DNA of 64,000 nucleotides, taken from positions 23,024,256-23,088,255 of the forward strand of contig CM119268.1 in the NCBI GenBank assembly GCA_051294375.1, in the 5' to 3' direction. Below, in pieces: positions 46,801 through 61,378 of the stretch. Each line of letters starts with the position of its first letter. Position 1 is the stretch's first letter. The notes below the pieces were generated by a model. The model was not told the origin of the DNA. It was given only the letters and a program-made list of their open reading frames with translations, and did not search any database. This DNA comes from Paraspadella gotoi (lineage: Eukaryota > Chaetognatha). Made by a program: the position numbers and the translations under genes.

Positions 46801-48978
46801 GGAAGATCGATTGAGGCGGAAGGACGAAAGAGACTGATTGATTGATTGATGGTAAGGGAGATCGATTGAGGCCGGAAGGAGAAGAGACTGATTGATTGAT
46901 TGATTGTTAGGGAAGATCGATTGAAGGCCGAAGGACGAAGAGACTGAATTGATTGATTGATTGGTAAGGGAAGATCGATTGAGGCGCGAAGGATCGAGAG
47001 ACTGATTGATTGATTGATTGGTTGTAGGAAGATTATGCTGATTGAGGCGGAAGATCGAAGAGACTGGATTGATTGATTGATTGGTAGGGAAAGATTAGGC
47101 CGAAGGAGAAAGAGACTGATGATTGTATTGAATGGTACGAGATATGAGGGAAGAAGTATGATTGATTGATTGGTGGAAGAGACTTGAGCAAGGACTGAGA
47201 CTGATTGATTGATGATGGTTAGGGATGATTCGATTGAGGCCGAAGGATGCGAGAGACTGTGATTGAATTGAATGGTGAGGGGAGATCGATGAGGACGAGA
47301 GAGGACTATTATTGATGGGTAGGGATCGATGAAGGTACGAGAGATGTTGATGATTGATTGGTTAGGGGAAATTGCTCCATTTGAGGCGAAGGATGAAGAG
47401 ACTGTGATTGATTGATTAATTGGTGGGAATTGGTTGATTTGATTGATCAGGGATGAATGGATTGATCTGGCTAAGAATTGTTTTGATTGATTGGTAGGGA
47501 CAATCGAATTGATTGGAGAGGGAAGATAGATTTATTGTTAGGGAAATTGATAGATTCATTTGGATTGATTGTTGTTACGGGCCGTGTGCATTGGACTTGA
47601 CACGCGACCGTGGCCGTCGACCCGACGACGGCAGAGAATCCGCGTCGTAGCCTCGCCCGTTACGCGAAGAAATAAAATATCGAATGTGAAGAGATATCAG
47701 ATTTATATTTTACTTTCTAGAACGTCGCGGGAAGGCCAAAATTGAGTTGCTTTCGAGAGGCCGCCGGACCGTACACGTTTTCTAACCATATATATGGTTG
47801 GTTTATATTTAAGCTTCGTTTTTTAACCTCACGTTTTATCTTTTTTAAACATCGCTTAATTTCGCGTCGCCATTTTTTAATGTGAAAGAATAAATTTACC
47901 AACGCGTTCCAAATTCTGTATCGTCTATCTCGAAAAAACAAGCCAAGAAGTCAGCCAAACGAAACGAAAATTAGAAATATTAAGCTCGAAGCACAAACAG
48001 ATTGATTAATTTATTTGGAATGATTTATTAATTGGTTAGGGATGTTTGATTTATTGATTTGGGATGATTGAACGATTGATGGTTGGTTTGGGTCAACTGA
48101 TTGATCCGATTTGATGTTGACGATAGCTAAACTTAAATGTTCAATTTATCGATTGATTTATTGATTATTTAAGTGATTGGTTATTAACTTTGATTGATCA
48201 ATAGGTTTAATGTTTGATTGATTGATTGATTGATTGATTCTCACATTTTCCTCTCCCTTCCAACTCAGCGCTTTCTTCAGCTTCTTATTTTTCTCTTCTT
48301 CGAAACTCAGACGTCGATATTCCCAACCATCATCGTCGACGTCTCCTTGAGAGTCGACCTTCCAATCGCTCGTCCACTCCCATCCTGGGGGAGAGAGGGA
48401 AGACTCTTTTCTGTCTCTCTCTCTCTATCTCACTCTCTCTCTTCCTCCTCCTCCTCTTCCCACCTGCCGGACATTTCTCCATCTCCTTTTCCACCAACGC
48501 CTCCCCAGCTTCGTTGGTCCACTTCCGCCCCCCATCAGTAGGCGCGACCCACTTCCGGTCCACGCGACGCTGAATCTCGTAGACGCTCTCGACGACGACG
48601 CGTCTCCCGGTCTCGTCGCGAGGTGGGCGTGGCCTCGGGGGGCGGAACCAATCGCCGCTCCAACTCCATGGACCCTGGACTTTGATGTCGGTTTTGGAGG
48701 GAATTTGAAGGGTTTGGGGGGGGGTGGAGAGAGGGGAGAGAGAGAGGGAGATGGAGAGAGAGTAGAGAGAGTAGAGAGAGGAGAGCAAAAGAGAAAAAAA
48801 AAGAGAGAGAGAGAGAGAGAAAAAGGAAACAAGAGAGAGGAGAAGAGGAAGTAGAGCAGAGAATCGAGAGAGAGAGAGAGAGATGGAGAGAGAGAGAGAG
48901 AGAGGAGATGGAAGAGAGAGAGAGAGAGAGATGAGAGAAGAGATGGAGAGAGAGAGAGAGAAAAAAGAAAAATAGAAA

Positions 48979-49012
<34 letters not shown>

Positions 49013-49052
49013 AGAGAGAGGAGAAAAAGAGAAAAAAAAGAGAGAGAGAGAG

Positions 49053-49089
<37 letters not shown>

Positions 49090-49160
49090 ATCGCGTCATT
49101 AGTTTCCCAACTGAAACTCTTAATTAATTTCGCGCGTGGGTGGGAAGTTCTAAGCGATTT

Positions 49161-49236
<76 letters not shown>

Positions 49237-50028
49237 CTCTCTCGTATTAAACGTTCTTCCCACGCCTTCCCACGCGTAATTTCTGCATTCTATGACTAAA
49301 CAATTGTTTTTTGTTGTTGTAAAAGCCTCGTTTTCAAACCTCATTTGCATATTGATTTTCATTTTTCAACGTTTTCATTTCCGGTCGCTCACGTGAATAC
49401 TCGAGCATCATTAAAGCGCCGGTAGGCTAAAGAGGAACAGACAAACAGACACACAAACACAGACGGACCGGAAAAAGTCCTAAAAATACCAACATTTCGC
49501 CGGAAAAATCTGAAAAAGCCGGCCGGGTTAAAGGATCGACCCAAACGAAAAATATTTTCGCTCGATTTTCCCAAGTTTCCGCGTAGACGCTGGACTGCGC
49601 GGCGGCGGCGGCTGAAGTAGATTTTATTGCGCCGATTTGCGTAACGCGGTGAGCCAGACGAGCGGGGCCGAACCAGAGGCGAGCGCGGACCTGGGTAATG
49701 AAAAAATGAGTGTGGGAAGGGAAAAGGGTGGACGATTTGGAAATGGATGGGGATTCCAATTATCGATAATTAAATGTCTCTCTGTCCGTTTATCCATCCC
49801 TATTTTCTTCTCTGTGTCTGTCTGTCAGTTTATCTGCTTGTATGCTGTGCTGTACATTATTCTGTCCCTCATATAGTCTCTCAATCCGCCTGTATATGTA
49901 TCCGTCTATCTCTCTGTCTGGGCATCTGTATATCAGACGGTCCGTCTTGATTTCCGTACATCCGTCCATCTGCCTGATTGTTAGTCCATCTGTCTCTAAG
50001 TCTGTTTATCTCTGTCTCTATCGCCAGT

Positions 50029-50076
<48 letters not shown>

Positions 50077-50101
50077 TCTGTCTGTCTCTCTCTCTCTCTC
50101 A

Positions 50102-50158
<57 letters not shown>

Positions 50159-50271
50159 AACCCTGGCCCAAACTTCTCTCTTTCTCCCCTCCTCCTCCTC
50201 TTCCTCCTCCTCCTCCCCGACTCCTTCCAAGCAAATCGTCCTCGCGACGCCGCACCACCGACCGCGCCCGG

Positions 50272-50302
<31 letters not shown>

Positions 50303-52560
50303 GACGTCGGCGACGGGGATCGAAGATCGAGCGACGATTTCTCCTTTGAGTCGAAGAGAGAAGACGATGGGAGGAACGGAGGAAGGAGGGGAGGAAGAGG
50401 CAGAGGAGAGGGAGGAAGCGAGGCGCTGGAGGAAGGAAAGAGGAAAGGGGAAAGGGGAAAGGGGAAAAGGAAAAGAGAAAGGGGAAAGGGGAAAAGGGAA
50501 TAATGAAAGGGGAAAGGGGAAAAGGGAAAAGGGAAAAGAGAAAAGGGGAAAAGGGGAGACTTTTCTATTTGTTCTTATTTTTCTTTTTCCTTTCTTTCCA
50601 TCTTCCTTCTTCTTTCCTCCATCTACCTCCATTCCTCTCAACGCTGCCTCCCATCCTTTCCTTTTCCTCTCGTTTTCTCATCTACCCTCCATACCTCTCA
50701 ACGCTGCCTCCACATTCATCTTCTCTCCCTTTCCTCTCACACTCTTTCTCACATCTGGCCTCCATACTCTCCTTTTTTCCCCTCTCTCACCTCATACTCC
50801 ACGCTCGCCTCCACATCTCTTCCTTTTCCTCTTTTTTCTCCATTCCTCCAACGCTGCCCTCCACATCTCTTTCCTATTCTCTCCTTTCCTCTATTCCTCT
50901 CAAACGCTGCCCTCCACAATCTTTCCTTTGTCCTCTCCTTTACTATATCGTACACTCATGGTGCCTCCAAGCTCTCACATCTCGAATGTGCTTCTCTCAT
51001 CCTCTCCTTCCTCCATTACCTCCATTCCTCTCAACGCTGTCTCCAAATCTCTTTCCTTTTTCTCTCCTTTCCTCCCAGCTACCTCATTTCTCTCACGCTG
51101 CCCCACATCTCTTTTTCCTTTTCCTCCATTTTCTTCGTTTCTCCATCAATCGATCGATTTTAGAGAGAGACCGAAGATCGAGGAGACGAGACTCGAGCGG
51201 AGTGGGGGGGGTGACTAAAATAGATTGGTTATTGGGGAGGTAATATATATGTATTATAATAATATTATTGTAATATAAATATTGTTTGTCCTCTTCTCCC
51301 TTTCTCCTACATCACCCTCCCCTACCTCCTCTCTTCTCTCCAACCTCTCTCCTCTCCCTCTATCCCTCCCCTCTCCATTCTTGTAGCTTTTCCTTCTCCA
51401 TCCCTCCCTCTCCACTCCATCCCTCCTCTCTCCTACCTCTCTCCCTCTCCCTCCAATCCCTCCTCTTCTCTCCTACCTTTATCCTCTCCCTTATCACTCT
51501 CTCTCCCTTCTGTCGCCTTCTCTCCCTCCATCCCTCCCTCTCCCTCTCCTCTCCCTCTCCTCACATCCCTTCTTCTCTCCTACCTCTCTCCCTCCATCCC
51601 TCCCTCTCGCCTCCATCCTCCTTCTCTCCCCTCCCTCGATCCCTCCCTTCCCTTCTTGTAGCTTTCTCTCCCTCCATCCCTCCATCCTCCTCCTCTCTCC
51701 CTCTTCCTCCTTCCCTCCCTCTCTCCTTCTTCCCTCCTCTCTCTATTACCTCTCTCCCTCCATCTCTCCCTCTCTTCTACTCTCTCCCTCCTCCCCTCCC
51801 TTCTCCTTCCTTCCCTCCCTCTCTTCTACCTCTCTCCCTCCATCTCTCCTCTCTCCTACCTGTCTCCTTCCTTCCCACTCCCTCCCTCTCTCCTTCCTTC
51901 CCTCCCTCTCTCCTACCTCTCTCCCTCTCTCTCTCCAACGCCCTCTTCAATTTCTTCATCGCCGTCATCGTCGTCGTCATCGTCGTTATCGTCATCATCG
52001 CAACGGCGCCGATTTCCTTCCTGGCGGCGACGGCGGCGCGGACGGCAAAGACGTTCGCCTGGGAAAAGGGTGACTCTGTCTCTGTCTGTCTGTCTGTCTG
52101 TCTGCGCAGACGCAAGACAAAATAATAAACTGAAGTAAAAAAAAAACTTAACAAGAACACTTTAGAAGCTCAAATAGTTCAGGCGAAAACGACGACGATA
52201 ACAAAGACGACGAATACAACGACGAAGACGACGACGAAGTCTTTCTACTTTGCGATCCGTAGGGGTCAGCGGGAATGACCATTCGACCCTTTGACCTGAA
52301 GAAAATTGTTATGGCTGACCTTTTTACTAAACTGAACGAAAACTGAGGAAACAACAAAAACTCATGGCTCATGGATAGAAGAAGTCTTATGGACATTTAA
52401 AAAAAAAGGGCTTAAACGATTTTCATTGAAATTAAAAATTTATTAAACATAAAAACCACATTTATATAAATTTAAATACGTTCAATGGTACCAGACGATG
52501 TGTTTTGATTCTAATTGATTTTGAAATTTTTACTACGTCTCTTTCAGTCTGTCTCTCAGT

Positions 52561-52623
<63 letters not shown>

Positions 52624-53165
52624 GATGACGCTTATAATGATGATTATGAAATCAGGACAATATAGATAAGACAAAATCGGAACACGCGATACAGAGAGGA
52701 GAAAGAGGAGCATAACAGAGCTGTATAACAACCATTTTCTGAAAACAGTTTTTTTTTGTGTCTCTTTGAAAAAATGATGAAAATGATGATGAAAAAATTA
52801 CTTCTCTTCCTTGCGGCTTTTTATTTGATACCTAAAGTTGGCGATGGACAAACCACAAGTCAAATGGTTGATGTAAAAGAAGTAATAAAAATGTTTGTAG
52901 AGTACGGTCCATTTATAATTGCAATAATGCTGCCAATATTTGGATATCTGCTGTTACCGCTGGAATATGGACAGAATCTCGCACGGATCGCACGGCTCGC
53001 TTGGCACGACACACGGATTTGTATATGCGTATTGTTAAATGGATCTGCGAATGTTCCTTATCGTTCGACTTCTCGGTCATTGGAATATGACTACGAGCGT
53101 TTGGTTAAATACGTATTAATATTGTTAAAGATTGGGGCCAAAAGAGTTATTAAAGCCTCTATCAC

Positions 53166-53204
<39 letters not shown>

Positions 53205-53954
53205 TATTATTATCTATTGCTATTGAAACGTCTATCACGTTATTATTATTTTTTTTGACTCTACTTTACTTCGGCAAAAACAACTTTTTAAAAAGAAAAT
53301 TTTCCCTATTAATTATTTTTGATTCGGTCATATTTTTACCACTTGGTGTCATATTCGGTATTGCTTATTTTTAATTTTTCTTAAATCAACCATAAGAGAA
53401 TAGATCAATAGTTATTTAATAAAAAAAACTATGGAAATATTTTTAAACATTTTCAATCACTCTGGATTTCTGTTTATGAAATAATGTCAATTACATTAAT
53501 TCTCGTACCTATTTTGTTTATCTTTGCATATTTATTGTCATATTGACATATAAAAATGTGACAAATAATGAGAAATAGTGAATTTATCATCACTTATTCT
53601 TATCATCACGTTCTGAAAACCATTTACGTTTATTTGGATAAATATTTTATCTTAGCCTATACTTGTAGTCGGGCATTGTAAATTATAAGCTCACCCCGCC
53701 TTTAAGCTTGACTCCTTCAGTCGTGACCCAGTGGCTCATTGACATGCCTAAGTTTGCATGAGGAATCCCTAAGTCAATACATTTATTGAAATAAAATGTT
53801 TCATTATAGACAATGAAGTAGCTGTGCATATGAGAAAACAAACATATATTTTTATGCATTAACTCCATTAACTAACTAACACTAACACTGACTATTATTA
53901 AAGATAATGTTTCTAATATCCATTTAACTTTGCCTGTCATGTCTTTGCCTCTCT

Positions 53955-54033
<79 letters not shown>

Positions 54034-56613
54034 AACCCGAACGGCATCCACAATTCTCTTCATTCGATTCTCGATTCTGAATCCGCGACTCGAATCTTCG
54101 AAGCTACTGTCGACGATGCAGACGGGTTGACGGGCGCCTGGAAGATAGAGACAGAGTGATAGACAGACTAAGATAGAGACAGTCAGTGTTGACGGGCGCC
54201 GGGAAGATAGAGACAGAGTGATAATCAGACTGAGAGAGAGTCAGAGTTGACGGTCGCCTGAAAAAGTTCTAAAGAAAGGGACAAAATGTAGGAAAAAATA
54301 TAGACCTATCGACAGACAGACAGACAGACAGATGAACAGACAGACACGCGGTTGACTAAATGACCCAAGTTTAAAGAGATGGAAAGAGATAAAAAAAACA
54401 AAAAAAAAACAACAAAAAGTCAGAAACAAAAAAGAAATATCCAGACAGACAGACAGACAGACAGGGCCATAAGAGAGAAAGGAGAGACAAAGAAAAGAAA
54501 CAGACAGACTCCCCTTTCTCTCTCTCTCTCACCCCAAGGCAAAACGCAATGTCCGCCTTTCGTCGCCGCCGCAGTAACGCCGTACGACGCCGCGGCGCCG
54601 CACGGAGTCTCTCTGCTGCAGCTGCCGACGCTGACTTCGATTTCGGCGCCAAAACCGTCGACTCCATCTTGACGGAGGATGGTGGCGTCGAGGAAGGTGG
54701 CGTGGAGGCTGGGGGATGGTGGGAGGGGGTTGGGTGGGAAGGTGGGATGAGAGATTGATGGACGGATGGAGGGATGGAGGCATGGACGGACGAATTGAAG
54801 AAGGGTTGGACAGATGAATAGTTGGACTGCAGGGATGGTTAGACGGATAGATGGAATTTAAATAGACGGGTGTACGGACGAGGGGATGGATAGTTCTGAC
54901 GGATGGAGGGACAGACGGACGGAGTTCAAACGCTAAAACTTACTATTTGAAATTCTTTTTTGTATTTTTTAATTTAAAAATGCAAACCAAAGTTTTTTCT
55001 CTCTCTCGCCGTATAAAAATGAATGCCTCTTTGCACAATTAGCCAATTCGATTCCATTCGCTTATTTCAATAAATCGATTCGTCTCATTTTGTTCGTCAT
55101 TTTTATCTCGACCACCTCCACAAGACGGACGGATGGACGGACAAACAGTCTATGATAACTAACGGAATCACCTCAGGACAGACGGACGGACGGACAGACC
55201 AAACCTCCTTTTTTTTTCACCGGAATTTCGTCTTCGTCATAAATTTTTTCGCTGATTGAAAAATTCCAGTTTCGATTGAACGACGTGGAGCTGGAATTGG
55301 ATCAGAGGGAGAAAGAGAGCGAACGAAGAGAGAGAGAAAGAGACGTCCTCGATAACTGGAAAGAAAAAGAAAAAGGGGGAGAGGATTTCTTTCTTTTCTA
55401 TCCTTTCTTCCTTTTCTTTTCCTTCCTCCCTTTCCTTTCCTCCATTGGGCTCAAGATGACCATTCGCAAATTCTTTGACCCCCCTCTAGCAGCCATGAAA
55501 CGGGTCCTGGGCTTGGAATCACGCTTGCTGGGTTCTACACGCCCAAAGGATTCATAGGGTCGTCCTTGATTGAACCCGATACAATAGTGATAGCTTCACT
55601 TGATGAGGCACCCGGTGACTACAGTAACTTTTCTCTAGACTNNNNNNNNNNCGTGGAGTCTAGAGAAAAGGTACTGTACTTCCCTTTCCTCCACCCATTC
55701 CTTTCTTCCACACATTCCTTTCCTCCACCCTTTCCTTTCCTCCACCCTTTCCTTTCCTCCACCCTTTCCTTTCTTCCACCCTTTCCTTTCCTCCATCCGC
55801 ACCCTTTTCTTCCTCCACCCTATTTCTTTCCTCCACCTTTCTTCTTTCCTCCACCCTTCCTTTCCTCCACCCTTTCCTTTCCTCCACCCTTCCTTTTCCT
55901 CCACCCATTTCCTTCCTCCACCGCTTTCCTTTCCTTTCTCCACCTCTTTCCTTCCGCTCACCTTTCCTTTCCTCCACCCATTCCTTTCCTCCACCCTTTC
56001 CTCCCCTTCTTCCTCCTTCTCAACTCGTATTCCTTCTTGTTCGCCCTAAACTCTTCTCCTTTCTCCGGATCTCCGAAGAAATTGACGAACGCGGGACCGA
56101 AGATCGTTTTTCCTCCCTCTCTCCTTCTCTCCTCGTCCTCTTCCTCCTTCTCTTCTTCTTCTTCCTCCAAAATCAAAATGTCCGACATTCGAATCTCTGC
56201 TTCGCCGATTATCTCCTCTTCAGTTCCCTGGAAAATTTTTAATTTTGTCTGTCTCCCTGGGTTTCTGTCTATTTATCTGTCTGTCTAGCTAGTATATGTG
56301 TCTTTTGTCTATATGTGTCTGTCAATTTATCTGTCTGTCCTTATGTCTTTCGCTCTGAGTTTCTATTTATCGGGCTGTCTGTCTATCTTTGTCTTTTTTT
56401 CTAAACACCTATCCGTGTCTGTCTGTCTGTCTGTCTATATGTCTTTTTTCTAATTATCTATCTTTGTATGACTGTTTTGTCTATCTTTTTGTCTATTTGT
56501 CTGTATGACTGATCTTACTTTCCTCAAAAGCTGCCTGCCATTCTCTTTAGTGTTTGTCTGCCTTTTTATCTGTCTGTCCGACCCTCTGTCTTTTTGATCC
56601 GTCTATCCGTCTC

Positions 56614-56647
<34 letters not shown>

Positions 56648-59084
56648 NNNNNNNNNNNNNNNNNNNNNNNNNNNNNNNNNNNNNNNNNNNNNNNNNNNNN
56701 NNNNNNNNNNNNNNNNNNNNNNNNNNNNNNNNNNNNNNNNNNNNNNNNNNNNNNNNNNNNNNNNNNNNNNNNNNNNNNNNNNNNNNNNNNNNNNNNNNNN
56801 NNNNNNNNNNNNNNNNNNNNNNNNNNNNNNNNNNNNNNNNNNNNNNNNNNNNNNNNNNNNNNNNNNNNNNNNNNNNNNNNNNNNNNNNNNNNNNNNNNNN
56901 NNNNNNNNNNNNNNNNNNNNNNNNNNNNNNNNNNNNNNNNNNNNNNNNNNNNNNNNNNNNNNNNNNNNNNNNNNNNNNNNNNNNNNNNNNNNNNNNNNNN
57001 NNNNNNNNNNNNNNNNNNNNNNNNNNNNNNNNNNNNNNNNNNNNNNAGAGAGAAGAGAGAGAGAGAGAGGGAGTAAAGGAGGAGGAAGGAGAGGGAAGCA
57101 AGAAAAGTTTGGAGAAACTGTGGAAGAAATATGCGGACAAAACACGAGGCAAAACAAAAAAATAAAACAAAAAAAAACAACATTTCATTTTTCATTTCCA
57201 TGTTGTGGTTCCATCAGCGATGGCATCGATTCTCTGGCTTCTCTATTCATTCACGTTTTAATCCACAGAGAAACCTGAAAGTTTTCCTCAACAACTCAAC
57301 GTTTGGACGCGACTGATTAAGAGGCTTTTCTGTCTATTGGTCTGTCTGTCTGTCTGTCTGTCTGTATTTTTATTGTTTAGTTGTGGATTGTGTTAATGAT
57401 TTCAGGTTACGGATTAAGTGAGAATTAGGAATTATGGTTAATGATTAGATTAGGATTAAGGTCTGGAGTTTAGGATTAGGGTTAAAAGTAAAAAGTAGAG
57501 ATTAAAGTTTGGGATTAGAGTTAAGGATTAGAATTATGGTTAGGCGTTAGGGTTATGGATTAGGTTCTGGGTTTAGTAACAGATTAGAGTTGAACATTAA
57601 AGTTGAAATTTAAGTTTAGGGATTAAGAATCTGGAAATGTGGCGCTTTTGGAAAAGAGAGCCAAAAAAATATTCCTTTTTAGTTTTTAGTTGCGCCATGA
57701 GTACGAGTCGGTTGGTCTGTCGGTCTGTCTATCCCGTGAAATTGTATCAAGAATAAAAGACGGAATTCTGATGGGGTGCGAGTGGATCACTAATTAGTAG
57801 TCACGTGATCACCCGGAAATCAGTGTGAAAAGAAAGTCACTGCGGCGCGACTCATTGGAATTAAACCCTTTTTGTTTTTTCTGCCGGAAGAAAAAAAAAA
57901 AGATTTTTTTTTCACCGTAAAGATTCTTGTGACGCCGATTGGAGGCAAAAGAAGATTCTCTTCTATGTCATCTGTGGTCGATTTTGAGAGTCTGTGGGGA
58001 TTGTGGGGAAGAGAGAGATGAAAGAAGGTCAGCTGCGGCGCGACTATTGGAATTAAACCCTTTTTGTTTTTCCTGCGGAAGAAAAAAAAAAAAGATTTTT
58101 TTTTAACCGTAAAGATTCTTGTAGACGCCGATTGGAGCAAAAGAAGATTCTCTTCTATGTCATCTGTGGTCGATTTTGAGAGTCTGTGGGGATTGTGGGG
58201 GATTGTGGGGATTGTGGGGGATTGTAGGGATTGTGGGGGATTGTAGGGATTGTGGGGGAATTGTGGGGATTGTGGGGATCGGGATNNNNNNNNNNNNNNN
58301 NNNNNNNNNNTGTCGGGATCGTGGGGATTGTGGGGATTTGCAAAAAATCTTTTAAACATTTTTAAATTTTAACATTTATCGGGTTAGTATTATGAATAAA
58401 TATTATCTGCCACGTAAATTTCAAAATTTATAATAAAATATTTTTATAAATTAATACTCATTAGTACAATGTTATCCATTTCTCACTTGTAATTAAAGTT
58501 AAATTTAGGATTTTTACAACAAAAGTATTTTGCATTAGATAATGATATAAAGTGATCAATTTTGGCCCGCCTTACCGGGCAAGGGGCCAATGCCGCCACT
58601 GGGCATTGGGGCAGTTCAAGAATTGAGGATAACCTGAAAGATGGCACATCGTCCCATGGCGTGGTGACGCTCGCGTTGACAAGGATGTAACCGAGACAAG
58701 CTTCAAAGACGTCATCGTCGTGTCGCGTTAACGTGACCCATTTATTCAAGATGGCGTGAGTGGTCTGANNNNNNNNNNNNNNNNNNNNNNNNNNNNNNNN
58801 NNNNNNNNNNNNNNNNNNNNNNNNNNNNNNNNNNCAAAGTCAGGGGTGAGAAAGCTTATATATTAAATGAATGGATAATTTTAAATTAGCTGATTCAAAG
58901 AGAGAAGGAGAGATAGATAGTTTACCGGACTGTGTCGATTGATGTTGTCCAGTAGACTAGGAAGCCAATAGCAAGAAAATAATGAAGATGTAAAAAAGAA
59001 AAAGAAAGACCAAACTTTCTTTCTTTATTTTTTTTTGTGGTAAATTGTCGAGCGAGAAAAACGTGGGCGGAAATCAAGGTGAAG

Positions 59085-59178
<94 letters not shown>

Positions 59179-59946
59179 GCCCACGAACGGCGGCCACCTT
59201 CGTCACGCGATTCTATTTTCAGAATTTTCTTTCCTCCGTGATTCTCTGTTTGGAATCGAATCATCACTAATGAAATTTGGGCGCTTTTTTCCGAGTGCGC
59301 CCCATTTTTGTTTTTTTATCCCTGAATTTGATTTTAATTCTTATATTTAATCTTTAAATGAATTCTTTTTGATTTTGTTATGTTTGATTAAAATTAAGTA
59401 AAGAATTATATTTGTTTTGGCAATGGCAAAGTAATATTTACAATAATTTGCGCTGATGAAGGCTCAAGTCAAAAGTAGAAATATGTTCAATATTTACCAT
59501 TATTATAAATAAATTTTGCCATTGCTAAAATAAACAAAAATTTTTATATTTAATTTAAATATATTTTTAAAATTATAAACCAATCGCTAACCAAAATCCT
59601 TACCTGAGCCAGAACCTCAACATTATTTTTAATTTGTAATCCTAACCTCTAACTCTAAATGCTAATGCCTAACCCAAATCTCTAACCCAAATCCCTAATC
59701 TAAATCCCTAACCCAAATCCCTAACCCAAATCCCTATCTCTAATCAAAAACCAAGTCCCTAACTTTAATCACTAACCTAATCTCTAACTAAATTTTTAAT
59801 TCACAATATTAACCTAATTCCGAATTTAAGTTAAAATTGGGAGTTCTGAGAAAATAAGGTCGCTATTTGGTTGTCAGATGAAGAAAAATAAATAATATCA
59901 AATGTGGGGGGAAATTGAATAGGAAATTTTGAGAGAAACAGAGAGA

Positions 59947-59993
<47 letters not shown>

Positions 59994-60093
59994 TAGAGTC
60001 TGGCCCGCGCCCACGCCACCTACGCAAATGACCCTGAACTGTAACTCGAATGTGATTCCGCCGCCAAAAAACGAGAGAGAGAGAGATAGAGAG

Positions 60094-60158
<65 letters not shown>

Positions 60159-61323
60159 AGAAGAGAGGAAAGAGAGAGTCCAGCATAATCAGCCTCCGCC
60201 CACGAATGAGCCCGGCGTCGAAATATTTCGATTTGATTTGATTTATAATGTTCCAAAATGTGACAGTTAACACATTAACAATAAAATATGTTACAGAGCG
60301 AAACATAAATTTATGTACTTACAAAGAATATTTATGTCTACGTAACATAAAAATATGAAAATAAGTTAAATTACTACGTTAGCATCGCACCCGTGTTAGT
60401 TTTTGTTCCAAACAGATGTTAATTTTAATGATTGATAGTAATATTTCTGTCATTCACAAAACATTTCCAAAAGGGCTTTTATCATCTTTATGAAGGTAGT
60501 TTTTTTGTTTCCATTTCTTGCAGATAATTAATCTATGATTTTCATCGTCTAAAACTTTGCACTGATCTCATTCTTCTGGGAGAGAGAGAGAGAGCGAGAG
60601 AGAGAGAGAGAGACAGAGCCATCCCTTCCCCACCCTCTAACCTGCTTATACACCAGCCCCACATCAAAGCACACTCCTCCAACGAGCGCGTCCTCAGGCT
60701 CGGCAGCCTCGTCGAACGCCTCCACCCAGATCATCGTCGACATCGCCGTCGTCGGCGTCGTCGCCGCCAACCGGAAGTCGAAAACGGCGTCGAAATTCGG
60801 CGCCGATGTTGATTCGACCGGCGCCGTCTTGCGGGAGGCGTCGCCGCAGCGGACTCTGATGAGTGGGGAGGGATTGGCGCCTGTTTTGTGGTGAGGGAGG
60901 AGGGAGAAGGGGGAGGGAGGAGAGGGAGTGGGAGGAAAAGGGGGAGGAAGAGGGAGAGGAGAGGAAGAGAGGGTGGGACGGACGGACGGACGGACATCGT
61001 TTTTTTGAATAATTTATCATAATTCGATGTTCTGACATAATTTAAGTGAATGACCGACAAGATTGAGGGGATGACCGACAAAGTGGATTATAGAGTCGGA
61101 ATTTTTCTATTCTTCTTTCTTTCTCTCTCTTTCTCTCTCCCTCCCTCTCTCCCTCTCTTTCTTTCTCCCTCCCTCTCCCTCCCTCTCCCACTCCCTCTCT
61201 CCCTCTTCCCACATACCTGCTATCTGTCTCCCTTCCACGATTCCAACTCGAACCAAAAAATCTATTTCTCTGTTTTCCTCAAACGCGATTCGTTTCAGAT
61301 TTTCCACCGATTTCCTCTTACGT

Positions 61324-61378
<55 letters not shown>

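Noticed and set aside
49842-51218. 458-codon plus-strand frame (Ser/Leu/Pro) and overlapping 246- and 279-codon frames
   Set aside because: Low-complexity polypyrimidine sequence forming a ferlin intron; no domain, and antisense to genuine ferlin exon 50222-50425.
56547-57201. Several 160-213-codon frames
   Set aside because: They consist of N and flanking (CT)n/(AG)n.
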